DNA of 64,000 bases from Emergomyces orientalis. Taxonomy: Eukaryota > Ascomycota > Eurotiomycetes > Onygenales > Ajellomycetaceae. Positions within the stretch are counted from its first letter, which is position 1, and each line of letters starts with the position of its first letter. Below, piece by piece: positions 10,971-22,793 of the stretch. The DNA lies in the NCBI GenBank assembly GCA_002110485.1, contig MOWL01000067.1:3410001-3474000 (forward strand). Reading direction: 5' to 3'. Both the position numbers and the translations under genes were made by a program. The notes under the pieces were generated by a model. It saw only the letters and a list, made by a program, of their open reading frames with translations, ran no database searches and was not told the origin of the DNA.

Positions 10971-12973
10971 CACCGACGGCTCCGCAAAGTGCTGAGCGAA
11001 GGAACTGGGGAAGCTAGGAATTCGACTTTGAGATTATAGTGAGAAATGAAGTGGCTCTGTGTCTTGAGGAGAATAACAAACAGAAAAAGAAAAAAAAAAA
11101 TTCCGTGAAAAGTTGAATTCTAGTTTTAATTTTCAACCCTTTTTATTCAGTTCCTTACCTCCAAGATCTGAACCAATGGATATAAAGAGCCAATGACGTC
11201 GCGCACGTGCACGTCATATCAGATTCCATGGTTCCCAAGAAAGCAACTCACTGGTGGCCTACTAGGCCACATCACACGAGCAGGAATAAAACTCGACGGC
11301 GGCAAACACCCAATACAGATAGGCTTTCCTGGCGACAAGAAGGTAAAACAAATACTGCTAGCGAAATGTTTCAAGGTATCAAAATCCAAAACATAATATA
11401 ATACGAACACTAGTGGCTGCAAACACTTAATTTTGTCAACAATGTCATGTGGCTGGGATACGCCATCGGTCGTATGTGGGTTGATTCTTCTTCAACATCC
11501 AAGTCATGTTACGAGAGGAAGAGGGCGAGGCTTTTTGCAGGCTTCTATCCTGATGGCAAATTTACTTTTCCCCCACAATCCTCCTGATATATCTCTGGAA
11601 GCCATAGGCAAACGGTATAGGAATTTGCACCTCGATGAGCTTAGATCTCGAGAGTGCTCAGATTCATCTTCTCTCGCTTTTGACAGAGGAGAGAATTATC
11701 CAACACCAAAGATCCTTGGGCCGTCGAAGGCTGGACTCTATGTTGAGCGTGATCATCATTTATCAATTCCTAAGAGAGATGGTCAATGCTAGAGTGGGTC
11801 AATGCTAGAGTGGGATTCGACTCCGGTTACTCAAGTCGCGCACTTCAACTGAGATCCTTGCCAATTTGGAACCTCGTTGCCATGTTTATATTGCTTCACT
11901 TACGTTCCTGCATCGAAAACTGCCACACAAAACAGGTGGAACACATTAAGGGCTAGGCACCTTTTCAAAAGCTTACTTTTGTGATCCCAATAGGCGCATT
12001 TGCCATGGTCATGGCCCATGGCATGACGTTGTCACTCTCGTACTTTCTTGATTAATATCGCAGCGCAGCCCACTATCTGTGCTGTCTCTTGTACATCTCT
12101 TGGCGCCATTGATTTGCCATTGTTGGTTGTGTCCTTCCTAATAATAAGGACAGTGCGGGATATTTCCACAGTGTTGCCTTCCGTTCCCTTGAGAAGCCGG
12201 CGGCAAAAACTGGTCACAATACCCGATTTGTTCTCTCTCTCAATCTCTTTCATTTTTTCTTCTCCCTAATGGACATTTTCTCGCCGCAGGGCACCAGTGT
12301 CCCAACACGGGGTATGAGATAAGCATCTTTCCCCGATAAGCTGATAGTCTGAAGCTGTATCGCAATAGTTGGCCAGGCTATCACGAACTGGCAAAGTAGT
12401 ACCAAACCGTTACCGCGTTTTTTGTTGAGAGTTAGTCTGGTCTCCCTATCTTTCCTACTTGCAATGATGGCTGGGGAAAGACGTAACTCGCGCCGTAGGG
12501 TTTATATGTGGACTCATGTTTATATGTACGTATTTTCTTTCCTTTCCTGCCAATCAATATCATAAAACTTCACGCTCAGGAGGGCTTTATTTATTCCAAG
12601 CCACTTCAACAGCCTCTCCGTAAGCTCTTGACCGGACTGGTCCTCACCAAAACGCCTTTCTCATACGTTTACCTCTTCATTCTGCTTGCATATTCTTTAT
12701 TTGGTTTGTTATTTTCTCTCATTTAAACAATACTAGCTAACTACAACACTGCCTTCAATAGTAGCATTACACAGAGTAATATGACATTTAATAATCCATG
12801 AGATAAAAGGTCAAGAAGTGAGGACTTCACCCATTTGTATCATGGGGTAACGAAAGGGAAAAAAGAAGAGTAAGAAAGTTTCCAAAGGTTGCAGTAAATA
12901 TATAACAGCTGGGGTTTGGAGGATTGAAAAGTGTGCTCCGCCTCTTGAAGCAGTTGGCTAGAAGAATAAACTC
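10971..12973. other. Gene-free stretch with GATA sites and a tandem repeat
   Basis: 2 kb without a supported gene. A 119-codon frame at 11433-11792 lacks an ATG at its head and has no recognisable domain. A perfect 16-bp tandem duplication lies at 11781-11812, and three GATA-type motifs cluster at 12318-12347. T-rich DNA lies near 12530-12730. Confidence 0.45.
11781..11812. repeat. 16-bp perfect tandem duplication
   Basis: The unit ggtcaatgctagagtg occurs twice head to tail (11781-11796 and 11797-11812). It looks like a recent local duplication in non-coding DNA. Confidence 0.85.
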
Positions 12974-13727
12974 TTACCAGAGCGAACAGTAATCCTCCAG
13001 ACACGTGATGGAGTAAGCCCAACCGTTTGCATCGTAGGACTCTGCGCCTCTGAAATGGTTTAACTTAGATTCCTTCCCCGGACCAATGCATGTTGAAATG
13101 GCTTTGACCATCATATCAGCACAGAGCTTGTCACTGACTGTGCCAGCTTTTCTGCGAGAATTGACGATTTGGATGGTGACTGGGACAGAAGAGAAGCGAA
13201 AGTTTTTCAATGCATTTCTGAACCAGTAACGCTTTCCAGTCCACTCCCGGGGCATTGTAGTAAATTTATGGCCATTAGTCTCACGGCAAAATTTCCGCGC
13301 AACATCGTAAATGTTCTTGCCCTTTAGATTTCCCTTCTTGCCAACCTCCTGGACGGGTTGTAGCCCATTGGCTGCCCACTTCCCATAACGGGAGTCAGGG
13401 CAAAACACCTTGCGTGAAGCGCGGGGGCTGAGGGTGTGCCCAGTTGCATTGATGGAGGGAATGATTTCGTCGACATCAATTTCTGCTTGTGAAATGGAGG
13501 CTTCTGGGTTTGGCAGAGGGCTGGAGACCGGAATGTTAGAAAGAAGAGAGCCGAACAAATGTGAGAAAAAAGGAGAAATAGCACATACTTGGGCAAAGCA
13601 ACGGTGCTGGTAAGCATCCCAGCAAGGGTGACCAAAGCGAGAGATAGAAACTAAGAAAAAGGATGATCAGCTTTGAGTTGTCGAAAATCTAAGTTATGTA
13701 TTATTTCCATTATTCACATACCTTCAT
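12974..13727 (-). CDS. Small secreted cysteine-containing protein
   Basis: Exons 13727-13722 (only ATG AAG), 13650-13589 and 13520-12974 join to 204 residues. The two introns (71 and 68 bp) have GTATGT donors, and the second has a TTAAC-type branch site. The joined N-terminus MKFLSLALVTLAGMLTSTVA is a typical signal peptide with a likely cut near ALPNPLP. A short propeptide-like acidic region follows, then a basic globular part with six cysteines (FCPDS, FCRET, LCADM, TCIGP, TCLED, YCSLW), enough for three disulphides, and an end GWAYSITCLEDYCSLW. One possible N-glycosylation site is NATG. No enzyme family is recognised. Candidates are a secreted effector-like or antimicrobial-like protein. 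The stop overlaps a GGTAAGAG string that could be a further donor, so the C-terminus is slightly uncertain. Confidence 0.68.
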
Positions 13728-16700
13728 TGTGACTTTCAATTACTAACAATTTGAAATCTAAAAGAATGAATAGCTGTTTGATCACTTGGTGGGAAAAGAG
13801 AGATCAACCACTGCAAGTTTCAAAAGCTGAAGATAAAATTTGAAAAAGTAAAATAAGAAACGAACAATATTGAAGAAACGAAGAAATGAGAGTTGGCCGT
13901 CATCCAATTTATGCTATCACATTCCTCTTTCTTTTTTCTCCTTTTATTTTGCATCATCCTGCCCGGCACTAATGATCCTGAATGTTTTTAAACTACAGCC
14001 CGCCATTTTCAGATAACAAAAATTAGCATTGGTGGCATTCATTAGTTACTACTAGTATGCTTAGAAAATCTTGTATGAATTTAACTGATTTGAGGGATGA
14101 TAATACACTGTAGCACTGATCAATACTGCTACTATTCTTTAGCAGAAGTAAAATATACTTTTACACACTGTTCGCATTATCAATAATATAAGGTCCGATT
14201 TGATAATTGCAATATGCTTCCAGTTAATCTGTACTCAGTACCAAGATCATATAAAACAAAGCTATCCCTTTTCTCTCTGGCTTATTCTTTTAGACTTGTA
14301 GATAGTGATGAAGCATTCCATGCCACGGAGCAGAGCTATATTCTCACTGTCTTGACACGTGCTAAGCTAAATTGAAGGAAGTTATTTCAGGTAGATCTCT
14401 GCTCCTTCGCGGCTTGGACATTCAAGTATCCATGTACCCCGAACTTACAGTGTCTTGCCATAAATTTGAAACTTATTCGCTAGTCAGTTTGTCGGTTACT
14501 AAACTAGGCCATTTTGACCGCGAAAAAGTTTCAACTTATTGGCGAGGCACCATAGTTGTAGAGTGAGAATGCCAAGGTAACAACTGTAGGCAATACAGAG
14601 TGCAGAGCAGCAGGACCTTGAGAAACAACATAAAGATTTTATGTAACTGGGTTGATTCAGAATAAAGATTTCTGAGCATTGTCATGACTGAGGTATGGAG
14701 ACGGGATAATTATTAACTCTGGAGCTGGAATCAAACCCTACTACAGTTTTGACGCTCCATGTTCCAAAGCTTAGTTGACTCTTCGAACCGCCACACAGCA
14801 AGCAGCAGCTGTGTGCAGCCGAGACCACCAACTAGCACCGCACTAGGGCCACAAGTTAGATTACCTTAAATTCTGACAAATGTGCCCTTGGTTTCACAAT
14901 CCCTCATACGGCGGCGCATCTTTTATCTCTTTTGGATTTAGGTTCGTGCAAAGCCATACACTAGCAGCTCTCGAACTTCTCAATCGTGAGTTAAAGAGTC
15001 GCTGAACAGTTTCTCTGCTTAGTGTTCAGCAAAGAGAGTATGCACTTTGAATACGACATACTTGGAATGGCCTGACCCGGAATGCTTGTGAAAAGCTCTT
15101 TGGCTTCGCTCAGCTGCTCGCCATCATCCCTCATGTCTACCCCTGATTTCAGCTGCAATAGAACGAACAGTCATTGGAATTGCTACCTAGCGTAGCTCCG
15201 CGGTACCGTGCAATCACAAAATGACAAGGGAGTACGGGGCACAATGTTCTGCCTCAAGCATTGAATCTCACTCACTCCTCTACACTTATCATTGACGCGT
15301 TGTGTCAAGCTGATGGCAAAGATTTGCATTCAATTTCTGGCTCTCAAAACTATTGGAAAGCTGGTCTAACACCCGAGATTCGAGAAGTAGCTGAAGTTTG
15401 TCCCCCGAATGTAAAGATACTCACACTTTATCCTCCGCCCTCAATTGCAGAGAATCAACTACAGGGTTGAGTTTCAGCCCAAATAACACGTCGGCTGCAT
15501 CGTATGCGCGCTGCACAAGATGCCAAAGAACATCGGCTTTATTTCATATGTTTTATTTTCTGGTACATTTCGAGGCTTGAGTTGCTATCAGGGTGTGCTA
15601 CGTTTTGTTCTGGTGAATCGTCGTCGTCGTAGCTGAGGTTGTTGTTCTGGTGATGTTGGCCCAAGACATGAAGCTGGCCTTGCCACATTTAACATCAGCT
15701 TGTTTGTTCCAGCTTGAAGCTCCCCAAATATGAGCCAACCGTGCAAGCATGAATTATACATTCTTACATACGGTGCCAGTCTAGGTTTTATCCTCGCAAT
15801 GGGAAATTCTGGCTCCTACCTCCAACATACCCAATAGTGACAATTTGCGTTAAGACGCTGGGTCACGGAAAGCCGCAACCGCCATGGATGCAGGACTTGC
15901 GTTAGTCATTGCTACGTGGTTGCTGCCGGAATCACTTCAACCTCCTACATTACATGGACATGGGCGTGGGGCAATGTCCTACTATATTTACTCTCGCATG
16001 TCAATGGTCACAAGTGAATTTATAGAGCCAATACTGACAAGCTTACACAGTCTGCCCCCCATTACCAAACCCCTGACGCCGTAACTTGTGACTTCTCATA
16101 CTTCTAGTGCTTCTCACATTGGTACTACTGTCACTACTGCTATCAGCGCTTTCACTGCTCTGTCCTTGTTCGGCCTCTAGAGTTCCTACACCATTGTAAT
16201 TGACGTTACCCTACACGCATACTTCATTTTGGTGCTCGCGAATAGCCCCAATGTCCCAGGTTGTATTAGCTGCTATCCCACGTGGCGGAACGACTACAGT
16301 TTGCCAGCCAATATCTATCCCGAATTATCGAGAGCATACCTGGCTATTTCTATCATTACATCAAAATATGTATCCGTTTAGCCCAGTGGTTTCCGGATGG
16401 ATTCCTAACTCTCTCTAGGGGACCAGTACGGATATGAACTAAGCATCCTATGCCAACTGCATCATTAGTATAGTGGTTTACAAGGGATAATTCCAATAGC
16501 CACGCAGGAAACATCGTTCCTGATAATCGCGTGGAAGTAGAGCAATAAGTGGGAGGTGAGTTTGGCTAATTGTAAACAGCTTGATCATCATATTGAGGTG
16601 CATGTCAATCCAGAAACGTCAAGGCAGTTAGATGGTTAACAAACCTCAGATCTTGTATTTGCCTATCTGGGGCATTAGCAGAGACAAGCCACGAAGTATA

Positions 16701-17005
16701 TTCTGCATCTTTAACACCAGATTATTCCTGTTAATATGTCGATAATAGTTTATTATTGCGGTTTAAGGTGAGATTTTGTAAGTTTGAGGGATATTGGTTT
16801 TCTAAACTCTCTACTTTTGTGGGTGCAAGCAGGTTTCTTGCAGGCTCTGGCAGTCCAAAAAGACACAAGGAAAAGAATTCCACTGGAAATTGAAACTGAC
16901 ACCTCGCTTGAGTTGCTCACAACTTTTGGCATCAACGCCCCACCAAAAATTTCATTCCAATTTGTGCAGCAGATTATTTAGTTGAATCTAACCCCGCGGC
17001 TAGCT
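13728..17005. other. Long gene-poor tract upstream of nitrilase
   Basis: 3.3 kb with only short frames, none protein-like. It includes a tRNA-like fragment at 16459-16476 and HGATAR motifs at 16521-16526 and 16740-16745 that could serve the nitrilase promoter. I recognise no transposon protein, long terminal repeat or simple satellite. Old, mutated repeats cannot be excluded by eye. Confidence 0.45.
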
Positions 17006-18088
17006 ATGACATCCGAAGAGTTTCCCTCAGTTTTCAGAGTAGGGTTGGGTCAAATGAACTCTAAGGTAGTAACAGATAATCAAGTTTACACATCCCTTTA
17101 TCAGTAGCAAAATACTTACCAGCAATGCCCTATTTAGCCTCTCGACCCAACTTATAATTTCAGCCTCGCAGTCGCTCATATCCGGGATGCAGCGTCCCAA
17201 GGCGCTTCTCTCGTGGTCCTGCCAGAGTACCACCTAACAGGCTGGGTGCCCGATGCTCCCAAGTTTGCTTCCCTTGCTTCAACAGCGTGGGATTACATCC
17301 TTAAATATCAAGAGACTGCCAAAGAATTGAACATCAACATTGTCCCTGGCACAATCGTCACGACGGACCCAAACTCAACGTCTCCGGAAACGGCAGGTGA
17401 AATACCGAGACCTGATATAGATGACTTCACTACTCCCATAGGGGGAGCCCCGTTATTCAACGTTGCGCCTTTTATATCTCACACAGGCGAATTGCTAGGC
17501 TTATATACAAAGTCAAACTTATGGCTGCCAGAGCGTGAATATCTGACAGCCCATCCCCCTATTTCTCCGCCGGGGGCTGTTACTGGGAGAAGACCAGCAG
17601 CTCGTGAGCCGCACACCAACAGCCGCCACACTGTCATCCAAACGCCCTTGGGTCCAGTGGGAATTTTAACATGTTGGGACCTCGCATTTCCCGAAGCATT
17701 CCGTGCTCTGATCCGGCAGGGGGCACGTATGATCATCATACCCAGTTTCTGGTTGAACACCGACATACCAATCGAAGCACGGAAATATAGCGAAGACACC
17801 GAATCTACATTTCTCAAGGCGACACTTGTTTCCCGAGCGTTTGAAAATACCTGCGCCATCGTATTTTGCAACGCCGGGGGTCCAGCGGAAGAAGATTATA
17901 TCGGTTTGAGCCAGGTGGCACTGCCGTTACTTGGCGTTGTTCCAGGTAGTTTTGAAGGTCCCGAGACTGGAATGCGGATTGTGGAGGTCGATATGAATAC
18001 TGTGAACATTGCTGAGAAGGCTTATGGGGTTAGAGCAGATATTGCGAATCCTGGTTGGCATTATATGGACCATTCCGTTATGTCATGA
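17006..18088 (+). CDS. Carbon-nitrogen hydrolase (nitrilase superfamily)
   Basis: Hydrolyses a non-peptide C-N bond; the substrate (amide, carbamoyl compound or nitrile) cannot be read from sequence. Exons 17006-17065 and 17138-18088 give 336 residues. The acceptor at 17137 was preferred over TTTCAG at about 17176 because only it is in phase, giving FRVGLGQMNSKPLDPTYNFS. The catalytic triad is complete: Glu50 in VVLPEYHLTGW, Lys145 in GLYTKSNLWLPE and Cys199 in GILTCWDLAFPEAFR. No signal peptide, so probably cytosolic. Such fungal proteins of about 300-340 residues usually belong to the amidohydrolase-type branch. It stands alone between two gene-poor tracts of about 3.2 kb, and nearby GATA motifs would fit nitrogen control. 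It appears intact. Confidence 0.9.
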
Positions 18089-21000
18089 CTAAATGGAATA
18101 TCCGAACCACCAACAATTCTGCATACAAGATTCTCGTTATGCTAGGGCTGGATTGAACAATATAGCTGAAAAATATATGCTTATTATCTCTACATGGCGC
18201 TGCAATATCATGCCCATATTCCCAGCACACTGCAAAGTCTATATCGGCTATATCGGGAAAGTAGGCATCTGAGACAAAATTTATCCATTTCGGGGTGCTG
18301 TCTGCGTGTTATCATGAAGCCGTAGTAAATATGGTATGGTAACAATTATTATCGGCCCTCATATTTGTCATTTTGATGTTTTTACCCTCCTCCTACAACA
18401 ACTTAGCCATGTAAGCATCTTACGTAGGTACCTGAGCAGGCATATTATTCAACTGGTAGCCCTCTTTCCCACAAAAACACTCTTTTTGAAAGGAAGCTTC
18501 TTGACGACAAATACAGTTCCCTTTCATATCCAAATTTTATTACACATATGTCCATAAAGAGGCTGAAAACGGAGCTCCTCGCTTGGCACAGTTCGTCTCC
18601 CAAGTCACAGAGGTGGCATTTCCATGGCTGAAGGGCGACGGACTAAGGTAGATTGTTGCCAAAGCATTCTCATTCATATGTGCATTCTCATTCATATGTA
18701 AGTACAAATTGAAGTGGTCCTTGAAAGCAACCCCTGCCCATAATCTCTCCGTTTTGAGGGACCTGAATCAACCAGCCAGCCTCCAATTCATTTCCAGATA
18801 TACGCAGAACAAGGCTTTCTGGGAAAACCTGTGAGTATCCGCTACCACCATAGACACATATCAATACTTCAGTACATTGTTTGGGCTTATTGAGCCTAGA
18901 ACCCCCGCGAATCGCTTGCCGTCATCAGGCCAAGTCAATGCTTTGGCCAGAGAGAAAGGTCTTGACGCTAGCATTTGAGACCAGGTTAAGCCAATAATGA
19001 TTCAGTTGTCGTTCCCCTACCAGCTGACTGTTCAGGTATCTCGAGCTTAGTGCAAAGCCCTCAACACATGTACCCCGCTACCAACTTTCCCCCGCGAAAC
19101 GCCACCCAATCCATACCCAATCGATGTCCAAATTCCCCAGGCTTCTAGGCATCCGAGCTTTCCACACGGTGGTGTTTTTTGCGCCTCAGGGTGTTGGCAC
19201 TTTCGCTTCCCACAAATAGTGATCTCCTGTGCAGCACTCTCCGCGTTAGTGCCCTCTTGTTAGCTCAAGTGGAGAATTGCCAAGCGGTCGGCTTTTGCCA
19301 TCTAGGCTTGGACCAAGCCATCTGGAGAGATTGATGGTCATACAGACAAAAATACTGCAGCGCCTTGTAGCACAGCTTGAGTAGGGAGAGATCATACCGC
19401 AGATGGCCCTGAACATATTCAGGGGTATTTATCTTGATTAATTAAAACTATTGCTGATAATGTACCGTTTACTCGCCCATAGAATAGAGGATTTATAGAG
19501 ATCTCGGGAATGAAGAAAGCTTTTTATACAATAACGATTTAATAGATGTATTAATCAATGGTTTATGCTTCGATGATAATAAAACTCATGACATCAATAG
19601 AAGATGTTTAAAAAGTAGGAGGCTACTAGCTGCTTCGCTCTCAAATCTCCATTCTATAGAGAGCACTAGCTGCTCATGAGATCTCTATCTCAATCTCTAC
19701 TATGAAGGAGCTATTATAGTGACAGAGCTTCTCTACAATTGCAAATCTTGATCGAGAAGAAAGAGCATGGGCGATACTTGGCTCCAATGGTATTTTTGAG
19801 TGTAAAGCTATGTATCACTAGTTGAGTCTTGGCTGGGTGCAAAATAGTAAAATATCCCAGGTTGGGTTGTTTGCAGATGGTATCAATATCAGCGCTGGAC
19901 TCATGCAAACTCAATCCGCAATCGAGTCAGCTGCCAGAAAAACACAGAAAATGCACAGTTGCTAACTTTGCCAATTTATCGCTTGCTGCACACGAGACTC
20001 GTGACACAATTGGGGATTCTGGCATCACTGCTCAGGGCCAGCCAGCTCCGCCTTCTGTTCGTTCGGCCCAGGGAAATAATCGTGTATGTTTCTGTAATAA
20101 GTATACCGGTTTCACAAGACCCAGACTTTCTACACAATGAGTTGTTGATGTAGAAAAAGAGAAGCCGACACACCACAATTCCCATGTTGTGCTCATTCAC
20201 ATGGATCGCCCTTTTTTTCCACACAGACAGAGATTTGTGTCGCCTGACCAACTAACTTTGCCTGAGAGGCGCTTTTTAGTCTTTGGCCCGAGGCAATCGA
20301 TTGGGTGGCCAAGCTCTGCTGCTGGCCAGGTACTCACTCACCAAGGGAAAAAGCAGCCGAATGCTTGGGGATATGGGGCTTGTCCGACAACCTGGTTGAA
20401 TGGCCATTCGCCTGTTTCAGCAACATGCAGAAACCAGATCATGGTGCGGGTTCAAAGCGACGGCTCAACAAGGATTTGCCGCTGACAAACCCCACCGAGG
20501 CGTGAAATATGGGGCCCGGCGGGCTAAAACGAGATTAACTGGCGCAGTTGGACCTCATGCCCCCGTTGTTGTTGTTGTTGAGGGAAAGTCTTTGCGGTTT
20601 TGGGCTGCCACTTACATCTTGCTTGTGCATGGGTCAAATAAGGATAATCTGCAAGTCATTCCATCCCTCCAATTATATTCCACGCTATTCCAAGAACATC
20701 TCAACCCGCCCCATCTAAAACATTTTATTGGTGGCATTGGACTCCCGTCAAGGGTCAGATGAAACTGCCGGGGACGACCCTTTGTCCATACAGACGCCAT
20801 TACTCAATGGTTACGCCGCCCACTCTTCTTAGCAAGCCCCCAGGTTTTTGACCCTTTAAGCAGCCATCCCGCCACTTCCACTCTGCGAACCTCTTTCTCC
20901 AGGTTTCAAATGGTCTAACCAAGTTTCCGTCGCACACTTTCCAAATGGACTTTGCTGACGGAATGATCAGTTGATGACTCTCTCTGTGTCAGGTCATACC

Positions 21001-21275
21001 AAGATGTAACTGAACAGGTTGACTGCTTTTCTGACGTCTTGTTTCTGTTTCGGGAACTGGTCGGGTTTGATACAATAAATATACTTCCTTCACCTCCCAT
21101 TGTGTGTTCGGCCAAGGAAAGACCTCCCTGAGTCATATCAACAGAGAAAATAATAAAATAAATAATAAATAATTGGCAACTCGACTCGGCCTCCGCTTGA
21201 GTTGCTTCGACCGCGACAAACTCGCCAAGTTCAGTGTTAGACAGCATCGTCGACTTCCTGTGCCCATCCCTCATC
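18089..21275. other. Long gene-poor tract
   Basis: 3.2 kb with no convincing coding frame. It has an 18-bp tandem duplication at 18664-18699, an AT-rich stretch at about 19440-19720 with scattered copies of ctagctgct and agagatctc, and a (gtt)n run near 20570. The right end serves as 5' flank or leader of the next plus-strand gene. Confidence 0.45.
18664..18699. repeat. 18-bp perfect tandem duplication
   Basis: The unit gcattctcattcatatgt is present twice in direct succession (18664-18681 and 18682-18699), in non-coding DNA. Confidence 0.85.
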
Positions 21276-22793
21276 ATGATACGACGACTTTCCACTTTGA
21301 TCAGTCCCGTAGGTTTTTTTCTTTTTCGTTTTCTTCTCCTCCCTATCGACCTACTATGGGGCACAACTCTATACCCGACTATTTCTACCTTGCAGACTCC
21401 CCTTATTAACATACCGTAGAAGCGAGCCCCACAGAGAACTCGCGAAAATGTAGAGGAGAGGAGCTGGTATTATGATGTCGACAATGTGGTTGCCAGCTCA
21501 CGACCATGGTCTCCTTTAGTCGATCGACAGTGCCTGTCCGCTATAACAGAAAGACAGTTACAGAATGCATGCCTGTTTCTCTCTCGGAAAATTGAATTTC
21601 CAGACAGATGGAATGAGTATGATACATATGCAGACCTGGCGGATGCTAGCCCCTCAAGCTCCCACTTCCCCGATTTGAAGATCTCATCATTTACAATTCC
21701 GGATCATATCGCGTCGGGTGTTGATGGTGACCCCGCTCGTGGTTCAGACGTTTTGTCGCATGAGAATGGCATCTCAGATGCGGAGGACAAACGCGAATTC
21801 GGTGTGACCGTAGACTTAAAAGGGAAGCAAAAATTGACCCATGACTACTTCGTGGATGCCTTCGGATCAGAACAATCAGTCACACCGCCTGCTGCAGAAG
21901 AGGCTAGCAAGTGTTCACCATCCATAGAAGAATCAAAATGCCGGAGTCATTTCCGTAATGAACAAAAGCCTTTACATGAAACTTTCACCAACCCGCCAGC
22001 AGGAAATTGGAAAGATTCGAGGTTCAATAGAAGCAGGAATGCTCCAGATGGTATATCATCCGCAAATGACATGGCGACGGACATTTGGACGATTGAGGAG
22101 TGCATGACGAGTGAAATGGAGCAGGGAGATACGAGGCTACCGAGCTCAATTCCACCGCAACCAGTCGATGAAGATACTCGACCTCTAGCTTCCCCAAAAG
22201 AACGGAACATGTCACCTACCGAACAGCAGATATTGCAAAACTCTCACCTAGAAGCGTCCGACAGCTTTTCTAGTCCGGTACTGGAAAGTAACCCGTTAGA
22301 TACTTATCTCAAGTGTCAGACGGAAATTGACGCCAAACAAAAACTCAGAATTGATACCAACCTATCCCCAATCTCTGACGATCACGCTCTTACCCATACA
22401 CAATCTTGGAGCTCGCGATCCACGGGCGGCAAGATAATAATCGACGCCAATGGGCTGGAGAAAGTGATGACTGCGGACGAAGAAAGGCAACGCCGTTTAG
22501 GCCTGCAACGAGCAGTTATGGAAAAAATGTCTGGCGGCCGTAGCGCTACAACACCGATCACAAATAAAGTTGCAACCCTTCACTCAAATCCTCCAACCCA
22601 GCCAACGTCGCCAGCTTACGGCGATAGAGCTAGTGCCAAAGGACAATCAAATAAGTCCCCAGATTCCAGGCTAGACGAGCAGACGAAAAATACACTTGTG
22701 CGGAAGTTATCCAGACTAACCCTTGGGAAAAAGAAGTCTATCGCAAAAATGACCAATGTGCTTGGCTATAGTGCTGTCGTCGAGGCGAGGTAG
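21276..22793 (+). CDS. Hypothetical disordered protein, about 468 residues
   Basis: The long open frame 21420-22793 has no ATG near its head, so a 5' exon is needed. The best model is exon 1 at 21276-21308 (MIRRLSTLISP), an intron at 21309-21419 (GTAGGT donor, pyrimidine-rich, TTAAC near the end, CCGTAG acceptor, phase 0), then exon 2. The only ordered parts appear to be near the N-terminus (VDRQCLSAITERQLQNACLFLSRKIEFPDRW) and the C-terminal 120 residues: KIIIDANGLEKVMTADEERQ, then LVRKLSRLTLGKKKSIAKMT. The middle is Ser/Glu/Pro-rich. The basic Leu/Ser tail looks like an interaction or phospho-regulated motif. No known family is recognised; probably fungal-specific. The start is uncertain, the main exon is firm. 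Confidence 0.6.

Noticed and set aside
11433..11792. 119-codon frame in the gene-free stretch
   Set aside because: It begins at TTG, has no domain and spans the tandem duplication; composition is not protein-like enough.
19440..19740. Possible inverted-repeat transposon remnant (ctagctgct and agagatctc copies)
   Set aside because: Copies are short and irregular; no terminal repeats, target duplication or transposase frame could be defined.
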